Of a stretch of DNA of 64,000 bases, positions 26,096-38,907 are shown in pieces. Position 1 is the first letter of the stretch; every line of letters starts with the position of its first letter. Under the pieces are notes generated by a model that did no database searches, had not been told where the DNA came from, and saw nothing but the letters and a program-made list of their open reading frames with translations. The position numbers and the translations under genes were made by a program. Source of the stretch: Nymphaea colorata (Eukaryota; Streptophyta; Magnoliopsida; Nymphaeales; Nymphaeaceae); the NCBI RefSeq assembly GCF_008831285.2, contig NC_045146.1:12849289-12913288 (forward strand), in the 5' to 3' direction.

Positions 26096-29000
26096 TAGAT
26101 AATTATTGGGCTGAGCCATACTCGGCCTGAAAAATTATCCGGCAGGCCCTCATTTTGAGGCCTGGGCGTCACCTGTGCCAGGGCGGGTACCTGAAAGCCC
26201 GTCAGGTGTCTAGGCTTGATGCCCAGCCTTACCTGTGAAATGTGACATACAAGGTTCTCTGTTTCTACCTTGATAACATTAACACCCTAGGTATCACGTG
26301 AGTGGAGAATTTAAAAGATTAAAATCATAACTGAGATTGGACTGTCCGTACATTTTCTTTTGTTATATGAGAAATATAAACTTGTATCCAAAGATTGTGC
26401 ATCCTTTCGCTAAAATCCTGCTGGTTTATACTTTTTGTGCATTTTATTATTTGTTGTCATGCTTATTGAAATTTTATATTAATATTCACAGATATGCATA
26501 GATCCTGACTTTAGGGCATCAAGATTATCATTGATAGATCGAGGCTTTGTTTATGCCATAGCACATGTCCGAGGTGGAGGAGAAATGGGAAGGAAGTGGT
26601 ATGAAGATGGGAAGTTTTTGGAAAAGAGGAACACCTTCACAGATTTTATTTCATGTGCAGAGTATTTATTAGAAAACAAATACGGGTCCAAGGAAAAGAT
26701 ATGTATTCATGGAAGGAGTGCAGGAGGATTGCTTATTGGTGCTGTCTTAAATATGCGTCCTGATTTGTTCAAGGCAGCAGTTGCAGGTGTACCATTTGTA
26801 GATGTAGTGACCACAATGCTTGATCCAACCATCCCTTTGACAACATCTGAGTGGGAGGTGAGCAACCATGGGTCCATGACAGCTTGTGAGCAAGCTCTTA
26901 TAATTCATTGTGTTCTTTACTGACCAACTTGAAATTCTTGGTTTGTAGGAATGGGGTGACCCTCGTAAAGAGGAGTTTTATTTCTATATGAAATCATACT
27001 CGCCGGTTGATAATGTGTGTCCAGTAAACCTCATTCTTAACTATTTTGTTTTTCCTGCAACCATTTTGTGCATTGGTCTTATGATTTTCCTGTATGTTTC
27101 AATTGCGTCGCCTACTTTGTTGTTTTTTCTAAGCCCATATTGTTTGTTGCCTATTTACTGAATACTTCTTGTTGTCATGCTTTCTACAAATGACGTGTTA
27201 GTTGGAAATTTATTGTGCCTTGTTCTAGAAGTTCTTGTTGTTCTCTTTCTTCTGGTTGTTAGTCTTTTTTTTTCTCGAAGTCTGTTCCTGTCTAGACTCT
27301 TGGTTCTCCAATCCAGTAGAATCTAGTAACACTTTCTTAATATGTAGTGTAGTTTATGATACCAGTGATGGCAAAAGGCAAAAACTTATGCCCTATGCAT
27401 AGTGTCGCTAAAACTCATCAAAGCTTCAGTCTCTACATGAATGTTATAAATCTACATCTAATTTGATCATCCCACGTAATACATGAAATCCAGGCCATTG
27501 TGTTCAGGTTAGAGAAGTACGAGATAGCAAATGCTCAACCACGGACAAGATTTCTCCTTCATTCAAGATCGCAACCGCTCCGCCATGGACAAGATTGCTC
27601 TTTCATGCAACTTGTTATGAGCTATAACAACCTTATTCAGTTCACCTTTATTTTTTCTACTTTTGCCACAACAGCTAATGGAAATGACTATGCATAACTG
27701 ATGGAAATAGACAAACAAATGAACAATGACTAAATAATCACATGCAGACCTATAAAATAGGCGTGCTAGATACAACATTCAAGTGTTTATGTTCTCCCTC
27801 AAACTTGATAAGATGCAAAGACAATCATTCCATGTTTGGAGAGACTGAAAAAGGAAAACAATAGTTTGAAGCGCTCAACAAATATTTGTTAAGTAAACTT
27901 CTCCATCCAAATAGGTTGTCTTTATCTCAATGTACTTAGTTCTTTCATGGAGATTTAGGTTATTCATTTCTTTGCAATTTGACTTGCACTTTGACTATCA
28001 CAATTAGTGTACTCTCAGACATTTGGTTCTCAAATGCTTTAGGAGTTTTTTCTTTTTGAAATAAATATCAAATAACACTGATGGGGATGATCACTATTCT
28101 TATTGCAAAAGAATTGGCATGTAATATGTATCAAGAATAATGCATATAGCTCCGGATTCTTTTCTTGTTTTCATAACCGACAATAAAGAGGCACATTTTA
28201 CCTGCATTAAAAATTTGCATGCTAAACTGGTGGGAATGGCATCTAGTACCATAACTGAAGCTTCAACTAGGTAGGGTATTACTTGTTTGGAATCTGGAAA
28301 CTCCATCTTTCTCCTTGGAAAGGGGAAGTGTGGGAAAGTGGTTTATCATAGCATGAAGCTTGCTTTCTATGCATTAGTAAGCTTTGTTTATGTTTCACGT
28401 CCCAATTGATTCTGACACTTTTTAATTAATTTCATCCTACTTAATTGAGACCAAGAGCGAAAGATAAATCAATAGTGTAGGGAGAACTTTGAACAGAAAT
28501 TCTCATTGCAAGTTGAGGTTAGGGTTGCAAGCCATGTTCTTTGGGAAGACGTAACTGGATGATGGGGTCACGCTGGATAGTATATCATCCACTTTCATCT
28601 TATCCCTTCAACACTTGGCTTTGGACGGTTCATTATCTTACTGTTTATTTTGATTTCACCAGATTAAACCACAAAATTATCCACACATATTGGTAACCGC
28701 TGGCTTGAATGGTGAGTAATGTGGTTCATAGTTATGCATACTATTTTCTTTCTATACAACTCTTCTATCTATTCACCATACAATTTGGTCTAGATCCACG
28801 TGTTTTGTACTCTGAACCTGCAAAGTTCGTGGCAAAGTTGAGAGACATGAAAACTGATAATAATCTTCTTTTGTTCAAATGTGAACTTGGTGCTGGCCAC
28901 TTCTCAAAGTCTGGAAGGTAATTCTGATCGCATTTTTCTTTGGAAATAGTCAATTGTTGAAGTTGCTTTTGATATATTACTGGTGCCAGTGTGGGTCGTT

Positions 29001-29828
29001 ACCCAGGTCCTTGTTAATTAAACATTGCATTAACTGAATCATCATGCCGACCATTTGTTCCCAATGATGTGACACATGTAAAACTCTTTAATTTCAACTG
29101 TAATTATGTAATTGGTTGCAATCATGAAGTAGGCTACTTGCTAGAAGTCAGAGACCTTGATGTTCTCTAGTCAGGTCTTCATCTGTGTGATTGTCAATTT
29201 CAAACACTTATTCGTCCTGTAACAAGATGGTGATGCTCTTAAATTGTCCTTTTCTGGCAGGTGGCCGTGTTGGTTAATTTGTGCTTTCTTTGCATTTGCA
29301 TTTTTTCTTGTTATCTGTTCTGGGTTTTAGATGTTGGAGTCTCACTTTTCGGTGGAATATTTTTGCACATAACACACTACACGTGGACAGGAATGCACAC
29401 ACACACACACACACACACCTATGGATGCATAAGACACATAGCACTCACTGTATGTAGCCCAAATTCTTGTTTGTCATATAGGCAGCTGACAGATCTATCT
29501 ATGTTTTTTTACATAAGTACGCCAACTTAGTCCATAAGACTAAATTCATTAATTAAGTTTTTTTCATGAAAATGGCGTAAATACCCTTGAAAGAGGAAAG
29601 AGAAACAATGAGTCGATAAATATCAAGAATGAGTTTGATCACAATGAGGCAAGAATTCACCTTGACAATTACTTTTACAGGTCAGGGATGATTTTTGGGG
29701 AAAATCTCGTGTATAATTTTAACTTGTCTTTGTATGATTGGTGCAGATTTGAGAAACTACAGGAAGATGCCTTCACATACACTTTTATTCTCAAGGCCTT
29801 GGACATGGTTCCGCCTCTTGAATCTTGA
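14297..29828 (+). CDS. Prolyl oligopeptidase family serine peptidase (S9A), eleven exons
   Basis: Coding exons: 14297-14627, 17879-18162, 18296-18490, 19644-19990, 22071-22362, 23264-23422, 26492-26857, 26949-27014, 28663-28711, 28794-28917 and 29747-29828; 2295 nt, 764 residues, every junction in frame. The family cleaves short peptides after proline or basic residues. The first 50 or so residues are rich in Arg, Ser and hydrophobics and acid-poor, which suggests organelle targeting. [18 protein letters not shown] and KGRIKEDD start the beta-propeller part, which runs to about residue 500. The alpha/beta-hydrolase end has an intact predicted triad: Ser612 in GRSAGG, Asp697 in LNDPRV and His732 in [27 protein letters not shown] is the usual S9 block before it. 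It is close to plant proteins annotated as protease II or oligopeptidase B; the exact specificity is not shown. The donor of exon 1 (GTG then GTTCTT) was chosen by phase. Confidence 0.93.
20241..20386. repeat. 76-bp tandem duplication in oligopeptidase intron 4
   Basis: Copies begin at 20241 and 20317; both run TTTGTT(C/T)ACCTCATGAAAT through GTACTGGATCTAAAAATCTTG. Only a few bases differ. It lies wholly within the intron between exons 4 and 5. Confidence 0.9.
23835..24595. mobile_element. GATAC/GTATC-rich repeat, probable non-autonomous element
   Basis: Both ends of this intron 6 segment are dense in GTATCG and CGATAC words (23840-23915 and 24400-24592), while the middle is AT-rich without them. 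The right part includes a perfect 14-bp palindrome at 24405-24418 (GTATCATATGATAC) and repeated AAGTGTATCG. This arrangement, inverted-repeat-like words at both ends of a non-coding block, fits a small transposon relic. I could not define terminal repeats or a target duplication, so the borders are approximate. Confidence 0.45.
24640..24798. repeat. Cluster of CT, TA and GT microsatellites
   Basis: A (CT)n run at 24640-24672 and a compound (CT)n(TA)n(TG)n run at 24753-24798 flank about 80 bp. A short phrase near CAAACTTCTT(T/A)AAAACTAGAT with TTGGAGAAG repeats on the two sides (about 24697 and 24805), so the intervening sequence looks duplicated together with the microsatellite. Confidence 0.75.
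25900..26245. mobile_element. GC-rich repeat fragment with internal (AT)n in oligopeptidase intron 6
   Basis: Two GC-rich blocks (about 25905-25970 and 26105-26240) sit on either side of an AT-rich core with an (AT)n run at 26065-26100. The blocks contain words such as GGGCATCGGG, CCCACGGCCCAG, GCAGGCCCTC and GAAAGCCCGTCAGG, unlike the surrounding intron. Sequences of this style are common dispersed repeats in plant genomes, probably non-autonomous DNA transposons. No terminal repeats or coding sequence could be defined. Confidence 0.4.
27490..28050 (-). mobile_element. Ty1/copia retrotransposon remnant (RNase H fragment, polypurine tract, partial LTR)
   Basis: In intron 8, on the strand opposite to the host gene. 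Reading the minus strand downward from about 28012, the broken frames give [12 protein letters not shown] and then [11 protein letters not shown], matching the copia RNase H end (consensus CDNQSA...AKNP...HERTKHIE). About 110 bp further on the same strand, TCAAGTTTGAGGGAGA resembles the copia polypurine tract that precedes the 3' LTR, and the following sequence down to about 27490 could be a degraded LTR. Stops and frameshifts show it is dead. The outer limits are uncertain. Confidence 0.6.
29395..29419. repeat. (CA)n microsatellite in oligopeptidase intron 10
   Basis: Uninterrupted CA run of about 12 units, intronic. Confidence 0.9.
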
Positions 29829-32800
29829 TGATTCAGAAGCCTAATTGCACGAAAAGAACTGCTGGCATCCTTTTTTCCAGTTACGTTTGCCATTTTACTA
29901 TACCTGTAGGGTCTCAAAGCAATATGTACTTCGTAAACTGGTAATTTGTCTACATTGATGATTGAGTGCCGCAAGGCCCTCAAGATATCCTACATATTGC
30001 ACATGATTGTTGACGCTGGATTGTCGGTTAAAATGGTTCTCACTGTTAATGCCTCTGATACTCTAAAGAGAGAAAAAGATGGAGCCGTTGGATTAAAACG
30101 TAAAAAATAACATGTGCCATGAATTTGGACTGTGAGACTAACCTGATTAAACAAATCGAGTAATGAAGAGGAAGAAATGGATTTTCGGCTACTTCAGTAA
30201 ATATTTAAATCTAATGCGTCCATTCGTAGTCCATTGGTTTACAATAAAAACATAAAACTCTAGTTAAATTGTTTTCATAAGATTAAAGAAAAATTCTTTT
30301 AAGAGATCGATTGAAGGATCAGGGTGGGAGAAAGTGCGAGAAGATGAACCAGGTTCAGATGAGAGAGCGAAGAAGCTCCCTCTCCTTTAAAAGATGCGGA
30401 TTCTATTGCGTTTGTTTTCGTTGGAGGCCTCTCTCTCTCTCTCTCTTATTCTTTACTAGATAAGGCAAACGGTAATAAAGCCCTTTTCCTTCATCATTTA
30501 TGCTGTACTTTTTTTTGGAATGATAATATTACGTGCTTCTTCTCCTCTGGGCAGCAAAAATTCTTGGATTTTACAGTAGGATGGTTCTGGTGGATGATTA
30601 CATCAGTCGATTCCACGCTTGGAGGGGTATCGTGTAGCATCTAAATTTCAATATATTTATTAAAAGTTCAGAGATGAGATGAGAGTCACACGATATGAAT
30701 CAAGCATAAAAATTGATTAGCCAAAGCCGAAAACTAAATTGGGTCATAACTCAAAAGCTCTCAAGTGGCTGGCTAAGGCTAGTGAATTTAATAAGGCAAG
30801 GGAACTAGAAATCTATTAGAGCAAGAAAGAATCAAATTCTCTTCTAGAATGATTAAAGTTAGGACTCAGATGAAGGGAGAAGAGGTATAGCCGAGCCACA
30901 TGTCCTGGGCATGTGGGCAGTCGCCCACACAGTCCCACGAAATTTGTTATGTACATATTGGTTGTCTCCAGCCATTTGTTTATTCGGATATTGGTGGCCC
31001 TCCTTGCTTCCATCATTTCATTATATATTTGAATGGTCTAAGTTTTCTTGAATTGAATGCGCTTCAACCAAAAGTCCTTTTTGGCTCTACCACTGATTTC
31101 CATCAAAACAAAACATGCTACTGCAACACAGGGACATACCTCTATAGTTGGGAAGTTGGAAAACTAGGGGCGGAGTGCCGCAAGAAGCAAAATGACAAAG
31201 AAGAGTTAAGAGCCCAATTAGCACTGCCCAACCTGAACCATCTAACAAGAGGGTGCAGGAAGAAGTTTATGCCACAATAATGGAAACGTTGGGAACCAAC
31301 GAATGGTGGAAGGTTCATTTTTCGGCTCCAATCGATGGTCGTAGTAAAAGTTTTTTAATCTCATGCAAAAGTTTGATTTGATCCAGCGGGAACAACCATT
31401 TCATTTTTCACGTTTGTGAAGTGGGGCAGAAGAACCTCATTGGCGTGACAGCGGGTCTTATTAGAGCTCAAGAATTATATGCAACTTTCCTGTTGTTGAA
31501 CTGACATAAAATGGCATAAGTTTGCCTGCCAGCTTATCTTTTGAAAAACTTGAGATTTTCAGATATTGCATAATACTTTTCCTTCCAAGATAATCCTTCT
31601 CACCCCTCTCTCCCTGATTTTTTTTTTTCACCCTTTGTTTAGTATTGGGCATGACCTTGTAGACAAAACGAAGTAGTAAATTCTAAACCAAGTGAACTGA
31701 ATTTTGCCAAGACGGGTAGAACTACAAATGAAAGAAACTTATTCCTTCTTTTCAGAGAGAAACTAAAAAAAGAATAATATTGCTTCGAAACAAGGTGGCA
31801 TTCAATTTCTCGCTCTTTGTGACTACCGAGTCAAGGAAGAAATACGTCCAGTCGCTGAGTTTCAAACTACATATTTTACTGCTACATGTGGAGATTTGCT
31901 TCACCACAGATCTTATAGTCTGAAGAAGCTTTAACGTACCAAGGTTTCATGCCTAACGACACAGATCAAGCTCATTTAATGACGAAAAGAGAAAAGCAAG
32001 AGATTTAGGTGGATGTACACGCATCCTTCCTTGTCAGTCTAAGGCGATCGATGAGGCGGCACACACACAATCGCGTCTGATCATTTTGCTGGCCTTCTTG
32101 TGGAGTTCCGTCCTTCATCAGGATTCAACGGCTTTCTCAATCAACCTCCAACGAGCGAACAATTGACTAGTTGAGGTTTAGTAAATTCTGTTCCTTTCTT
32201 TGGTTTTTTCCTAATTCAGTTTTCCCTTTTTTTTTTCTTTTTCGAAGCACTCTCTGCCACCAGCAACCTGAATGATTTGGAAGCTAATGACTGGTGATTG
32301 TCCACTCAGAAGGTGAAAGAACTAGACCAGTTACGTCTGCTAGATGGATGGCAGAAGTGGTTCTCTTCAATTCCCTGAATATTAATGTATTTCTTTGAAA
32401 GTGATACGTCACTGCATCTATCTTCTCTCTCAGTTTCTCAGGAATTGCATCAGTGTCCCACCACTAAAAGCAGGAATAAGTTGTCCACCGCCTTCTGCTT
32501 GCCTAATAAATGCAATGGCCACACTTGCACGTGACAGGAATCCTCACCGCCACCACCACCACCACCTCCGCCGCTGCCGCCACCATCACCTCCACTACCC
32601 ACAACAAGTCACGATCCGACGAGTGCCCATCAGATCTATTTCAGGAAATTTAAAAAAAAAAGTGCATGCTTTAGTTTATTACCTTCCAGCAGATCGATCG
32701 ATTTTTCAAATCTGCGGACCGTATCGGTTCTACAAGCTCGAACAGCAGCTAGCGAAGCCGCTAACGCTCCTCCGATCACGTGTTTCCTCTGTATCAGAAA

Positions 32801-34157
32801 CTGCTGACAGACGCCGGCCGGCAACAAATTTGGACAGATCCAACGTTGTAACCGGATTGGGCACTTCACGTGACGCCAATCATCAGACCAATCCGTTCCG
32901 ATTCAATGGTGGCCAATTTTGATAAGATTCATGGACATGGCTCGGGTTTGTGATTTCATAAGTTCTACTCTTGATCAACTCTTGGTCTGTTCATGTAAAA
33001 ACACTCGTAACAGGTGTGGGCAGTGGGCAATTGCCCACGCATGCCCATTAAAAGTATTTATTTTTGTATTAGAACTTTGTAACAGTTTTTCTTGCTGACA
33101 GTTGCCTCTTAAAAATTTAAAATTATATAACTAGTGCTTCTTAGTTAAAATTTTTAACTTTCTAGCTCCGCTCCCACTTATAACTATCTAATAGTCTGCT
33201 GGAACTTTCATCTTTCCCAATTGCAAATAGTCCAGTTAAGAACACAGCCAGTTTGCCTCGCAATTTTTTGCTACAGATGTAGACATGTGGTGCACTTGGA
33301 GAATATGGATTTTGGACTTCTTGGTGATTTAAATAAGGAGAAGATTGGGCCCAGCAAACCCGATTCCGAACCAGAGCTGAATCAAACCACTAATAACCCG
33401 ATACAAGACGGGATCAATATCAGGATGGTCGAAACGTCTCAGTCTACTACATTCTGTTTCTAGTTTTACTTGGGGGATACCACTCTAGGCTAAGAATCTT
33501 TGTCACTCATCCCCGTAGTTCATTCCCTCACCCCTAAGGTAATGGTAGAGTTAGAACTTTTTTATTTGAAAGACACTATTGGTTTAATTTGAATTTTAAA
33601 AGAATTTATAGATAAACTAAACGTTGTGGGCACTGCTATTTCTCCATGATCTTGGCATGGATCAACTTGCACAAGAATCAGATACTTCTAAGATTTGAAT
33701 CAGCAACTACTGACCACCTACCAACCACTGACCCAACCTGGTTGCTTAAACCTGGTCTACTGCATTTGATGCATGACTAAATAAGGACCAGGAGGTGCCC
33801 CATGCTACTGCCACTTGGTCTGATATTTATTTTCTGATGGGAAAACTTATAAGGTTAGGCAGCCATCTACTAAGTAATATGCCAAGAAACACATGGTGGG
33901 TACTGAACCATTGATTTTCCTTTCAACTTAAAGCCACGCATTTGAACTAAAAAGATGATGAAAAGATGATATATACTTTTCCAAGTGTATGGCCAGCTGA
34001 TCATTCTGCCAACTTCAACGTGATTAAAAAGGCAACTACCTCAGGTGGTTAGCAGGCAGTGAGAAGCAAACGTTAGTGTCAAGTTCCTGACAAACCAGCT
34101 TGGTCTGTCCTGTCATTCTGTTGCGTGGTAGTCAGCAGCAGTAGGGCTCGCTCTTGA

Positions 34158-34304
34158 AAGTTACTGAAGTGAAACACCAACCATCAACAAACAAAGGACG
34201 AAGAGCAAGTTACTGAAGTGAAACACCAACCATCAACAAACAAAGGACGAAGAGCAAGTTACTGAAGTGAAACACCAACCATCAACAAACAAAGGACGAA
34301 GAGC
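34158..34304. repeat. 49-bp unit, three tandem copies
   Basis: Identical units start at 34158, 34207 and 34256, each opening AAGTTACTGAAGTGAAACAC and closing GGACGAAGAGC. The three copies are indistinguishable, so the array is young. It lies in spacer. Confidence 0.95.
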
Positions 34305-37300
34305 AGGTTGGCATTAGCGGCAGAGGCAGGTGGGGTCATTCATAGTTATAATTTAATGTTAAAACTTGGGTAAACTTAGTTCCAGTTATATGGAGTAGCT
34401 CCACGATATCCGGGTCAATGCTTTATGGACAATTGAAAAACTGTTAACCAACCTCATGGAAAAAAAAAAAAATTCTCGCACTGCCCTTGCTGGCACATAG
34501 CAAGTATTGGTCGCCGGCAACCCACGAGGAGTTGAGCATCAATTCTTTCTTAGAACAAAAGAACCACGTTATGTGTTTTTGACTGGACAACTGGGATCCA
34601 GTGCTGGAACTATTTTGTTCCCCTTGCGGGACAGTGCTACATATTCAAGCTGGTAGGTCCAGCCGAGCTCTTGTAATCACACAGGTTTCTCATGAATACC
34701 TTCGACTCCTCATATATATATATATATATTAGTATCAACTAGATGGTAGAAGAATTGGAATTAGTTGGTTACCTCTATTGTCAAACGATTGTCTTTTTTA
34801 TTTTGTTACAATTTTTAGTAACAGAGAGCACCTTTTGCAACAATTTTTATACAAAATAAAAAAGAACTATCCAACTACAAAGATAACTAGTTGAATTCAA
34901 TTATATATATATATATGAGCTAACATGAGCCTGTCGCAAGATCAAGGTCATGTGATTTATGGGTAGCTAGGTTGGCTAAAATGGACCAGCCAATACTCCC
35001 CCATCCACCCTGGAATGAAAGTAACCCACGTCATTGTTTTCTAGATCAAGTTGAGCGTAGTCAAACTCTTACCTGTTCGTGGGCAATTAAGAGACTTGTC
35101 TCGGGTACTGAACAGTTGACTTCTCTTGTTGGGGAAAAATGGTTTTAAAAAGCTTGAAGTGCCTTCGGTATCATTAAAGAAGTTTTTACTTTCATGTGGT
35201 ACGGTGGGCGATATTTTTTTTTTTTTGCAGACCTAGTCCAAACCCTTACTAGAGCCATGTAACTAGTTTTGAAATTTTCATCTTTATTTATTGTTGTAAG
35301 GTGAGTGAAAGTTTCACCATGAGAATTCAAAGGGTTATTCCATAGCTGGTTAAACTGAAAATTTGGTGAGAAATCGGTCGTTAGTTCGATTTATTTAAAC
35401 TTGTAAATGATAAAAGAATGACACTTTAGTTGACAGATGTAGATCCACCCAGATCCCAAAGTAGCTACGCACTCCTGAAACAGAAACCCTTATTTGGGCA
35501 GCTTTAAACGTTCACACTTACACATTAGATCTAGAGATCTTTTCTTTTGCTGAAGTTAGATCAAAGAAGTGAATGAAACCACTATTAATGGCGACGTAGA
35601 AGTGTGATTCAAGGAAGGTACAATGAAGGGAACCTTATGTGTAGTTGAGGAAATTAAAGTTCAACTCAATTGAGAAAATGGAGAGGACGTGTAAGGTCCC
35701 AATTGTTTCTCCACAATCAAAAGGGCATCTCATCATTCTGAGTCTAAATTTAAGGGCATGTTTTTAGGGTGAGGCCCACCTCGAATTCGTGGCCTTAATT
35801 AACAAACTGCATATATGTTTGGAAACCATAGTGTGACCTTAAATTCATGGATCTAACATAGACGAGAAAAGGTTTGAGTCGTTCATGGATCTAATATAGA
35901 CGAGAAAAGGTCTTTGTTGAGATCCATGAATTTGAACTTGGGCATCCTTCAAATAAAAAAAAATTCAAACTTCTGTTAAAAAATCATGAAACCTGATTGG
36001 TGTGTTGATAATGCATCCCCAGTTCAATTTTCATGGATGCTATTCTTTAGTGACATACACGATACTGGAATCGAAAGGTGTATCGTAGAACTACCCAAAT
36101 CTTAATGGCTCTATGGAAGATGGGGGCTTTAACATGGTAGGATTCCCTCTCTCTCCGCGGAAAATATTAAATTCTAAACTCTAAAAAATCTCAAATTACT
36201 TGGGTTCTTACATTTCAAGCAATCAAAACCGAATGAGTTCTCTTTGATTATAACAAATAAACAAGGCAAGAGAAACAAACTTTATTTCGAGTCATGAGAG
36301 AGCTACCCAATTCAACGCAACATGGGGAACCAGGTGACAAGTAACAATATTCATCGTAACGCGAAAAGAAAGCAGACCAAGTCCGATGGGGCCTCATTTT
36401 TTTAATGCAAGAAACACATGTGACCTTGACCTACTCGGATTGAGCAACCACTTAAGTACCATTCTTCCTCATGCGGAGCACAGCCAATTCATTCCAAATT
36501 AAGTTGGTAGGTCCTCCCATTGAGTTCAATAAAAAGGCTCGAGCTGGCCGAGCCCACTAGGTGAAAAAGAACTTGCTTGTACTCCGGCAGATCCTTCTCC
36601 ATGCACGCTATTTTGTCGGTGGCTCCCTCCGTCTCTTAAATCGCTCTCAAATATTTTTCCTCATCCCCTGAAACACAGCCGCATGATCTCAAATCGGCAG
36701 CTCTCACCCACTCTTTTCCGTCGCCGGAGTTGAGTCGGTGTTGCAGAATCAGTACCGGCCGGCGGCCGGCGTCTGCAGGATTGGCCTGAATCAGTCGATT
36801 CAGCCGCTCCCATCGAATGATATGGGATTAAAATAGTAATAAAAGATAACTTCATCGTGGGTCATGCTGTCCAAGACCGATACGGCACCGATACCAATAT
36901 TAACGTAAATTATGAAGTTGAGTTGGGAAACCAGGATGGAGTTTGACTCTGTGGAGGAGAAGAAGAAGAGAAAAATAAGAGGGAAACTCAGGCGCCAGAT
37001 TTCATCTGGTTGGGCGAGCATTAATTGTGAGCAGAACCCATAAATCCATCCATCAACAACTTGGTATTTATTGAAGGAATAAATACAGCTGGTACCTATA
37101 AATGCTGGGGTTATGGTGCAAGTGAGCGGAGGCCATGGGCGTGCCTGTGCTCGTGCTTGTGTGCGTGTGCGCGTGCAGTACCTGTCAACCACCCTCGCAC
37201 AGTGAACGTGGCTACATGTGCACCTCCATTAAAGCTCGTTTGCAGTCCATAAGAAAGCAGGCAAAGCTGGTCATCAATGGGGAAGATGCATGTTATTTTA

Positions 37301-38387
37301 GATTGGTTAAGTATGGCCGTCGCCTAAGGATGTGAACAGTCTGCGTTTCCATTAGACAGCCAGACGAAAAGAAAAAACAAAGAAGAAGACCGGTAGATTT
37401 TCCTGTGCTGGATCTCTCCATGAACCCGTTGTTTTCAATAAACAGTTGACCTTCCAAGTCTAATTTAATAATCTCTCTCTCTCTGTATAATAATCTCTCT
37501 CTCTGTTTTTCTTTCTCTTAGTGCAGAGAGGTGAAAGAGTGGCAGCAGAAGAATTGAATTAGTTAGTCTGAGTTAACGCATCTAGGTGGCTATACTAATC
37601 TATAGCTATGGAAAACTTTTATTTAGAAGAGAATCTGGTCGCTTCTTTAAAGTCACGTTCGAGAGGCCTCGAGCTTGACTTTCTTTAGAATAGGAAGGAA
37701 GTTTGCGAAATTTGGCTTCTCAATGAAAATGGTTGCTTCTGATCCGGTAGTTCCTTCTTTAAGCTTCATAATAGATTCTCTAAAAAAATTTAATGTCTTG
37801 TATGTACATAAAATTTTAATGCATATAATGTTTTTCTCTAAGAACAAACATGGTATTTCATTATGTGCCAAGTGTGCTGGTCCTTTCTTTTTTTGTTGGT
37901 CCCCTTCTCTAGCAAGCACATCGGACATGTGCTAAGGGAATTCTTCTTGTTGGGACCTCAAACATAAAATCTGTTTTGATAAACTTGACTTCTGATTAAC
38001 GTAATTTGTATAACTTGTCGCTCTTTTTTATCGATTAATCGATGTGATTTAAGTTTTTAAATGCGTACGCGTTTCAGCTGTCAATTCAAAAAAGTTGCTC
38101 AATTAATTTGATGAAAAGGAAATTATAACGACCTTTATAAGTACTTTTCAACATGTAAAAGAGAAAATCAAAGGCATAAACTAGATCAATACTGGCTCCC
38201 AACGCTTCACCAATTGAGGAGATAAAAAATCTTGATTTTATTTTTAAATAACATGTCTCAAATCACGATTAGCTAAACATATTTGCACAAACAAACAAAA
38301 CAAAGCACCATACTCTAGCACGGCACGCAGAAAGCTCAAAGAATACCATTCTTCAGTTTCATTTTTTATTAATTTACATGCTTCTAA

Positions 38388-38414
38388 GATATATATATAT
38401 ATATATATATATAT
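38388..38414. repeat. (AT)n microsatellite upstream of ABCG11
   Basis: AT run of about 13 units, roughly 500 bp upstream of the ABCG11 start codon. Confidence 0.95.
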
Positions 38415-38624
38415 GTTCTAAACACATCTGGCCGCCCACTTAATGGCAATTTTCTAGACTTTCTTCCGCTGCTTTCATTTCCGTATCCCATAAGTATCCA
38501 TGTGGTCTATCCATAAGCTCTGGCACAAGCTACGGGCAATGAGGGAATAACCGGGTAATTTGGTCATTTAGTCGGATGGTGGCTGGGGGTGTGAAGTGTG
38601 GATCAATAAATGACGACCACCAAC

Positions 38625-38631
38625 ACCTACC
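38625..38631 (+). promoter_or_regulatory. AC element (ACCTACC) in the ABCG11 promoter
   Basis: An exact ACCTACC, the AC-I type site bound by R2R3-MYB factors, sits within ACCACCAACACCTACC about 280 bp upstream of the start codon. A TATA-like TATTTAGA follows at about 38653, so the spacing suits a proximal promoter. MYB factors are known regulators of cuticle genes; binding here is an inference. Confidence 0.4.
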
Positions 38632-38744
38632 AGACTCCCATAAAGAAGTGTGTATTTAGATGTGAAGCTAAAACCAGCAGGGAGAGAATAGATCAGAAGC
38701 ATTTCTGCTCACCTCTTTCAATCCTTCGACGAGAGAGAGAGAAG

Positions 38745-38780
38745 ATGGGAAGAGGGATCTCAACTTTGGGACACCATTAA
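38745..38780 (+). promoter_or_regulatory. Upstream ORF of 11 codons in the ABCG11 leader
   Basis: ATG at 38745 opens MGRGISTLGHH and stops with TAA at 38778-38780, about 130 bp before the ABCG11 start. It follows a GA-rich stretch that looks like a transcribed leader. A pyrimidine tract ending CTTCCAG at about 38838 could be a 5' UTR splice acceptor, in which case leader structure may vary. Confidence 0.4.
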
Positions 38781-38907
38781 TCGAGCTCTGAAGTTTCACA
38801 CTTGCTCAGCTGCTGTTTCTTTCTGTCTCTCTTCCAGCTTGTTATCTCTCAGTCTGTAGTGGGCTCAGAGGTAGCTTCAGTGGGAGAAAGCTCAGGGGAC
38901 GAAGACG

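Larger units (their letters stand above)
29829..38570. other. Spacer between the oligopeptidase and ABCG11 genes
   Basis: About 8.7 kb without a supportable gene. The first few hundred bases should hold the oligopeptidase 3' UTR; an AATAAA at 30243-30248 is one candidate signal. A 49-bp triple repeat lies at 34158-34304 and a short direct repeat near 35845-35910. The 175-codon frame at 32395-32922 is a His-rich low-complexity frame over CAC/CCG repeats with no family resemblance, and I do not accept it as a gene. Fragments near 30895-30935 and 33010-33180 (GTGGGCA...TGCCCAC words, then GCTCCGCTCCC) look like worn retroelement pieces. Confidence 0.6.

Noticed and set aside
30900..31280. Open frame of 126 codons on the plus strand
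   Set aside because: It starts in a retroelement-like GTGGGCA...GCCCAC stretch, has no domain and no neighbouring exons.
32395..32922. Open frame of 175 codons, His-rich
   Set aside because: The frame is held open by CAC/CCG low-complexity sequence, begins without a good context, and matches no family I know.
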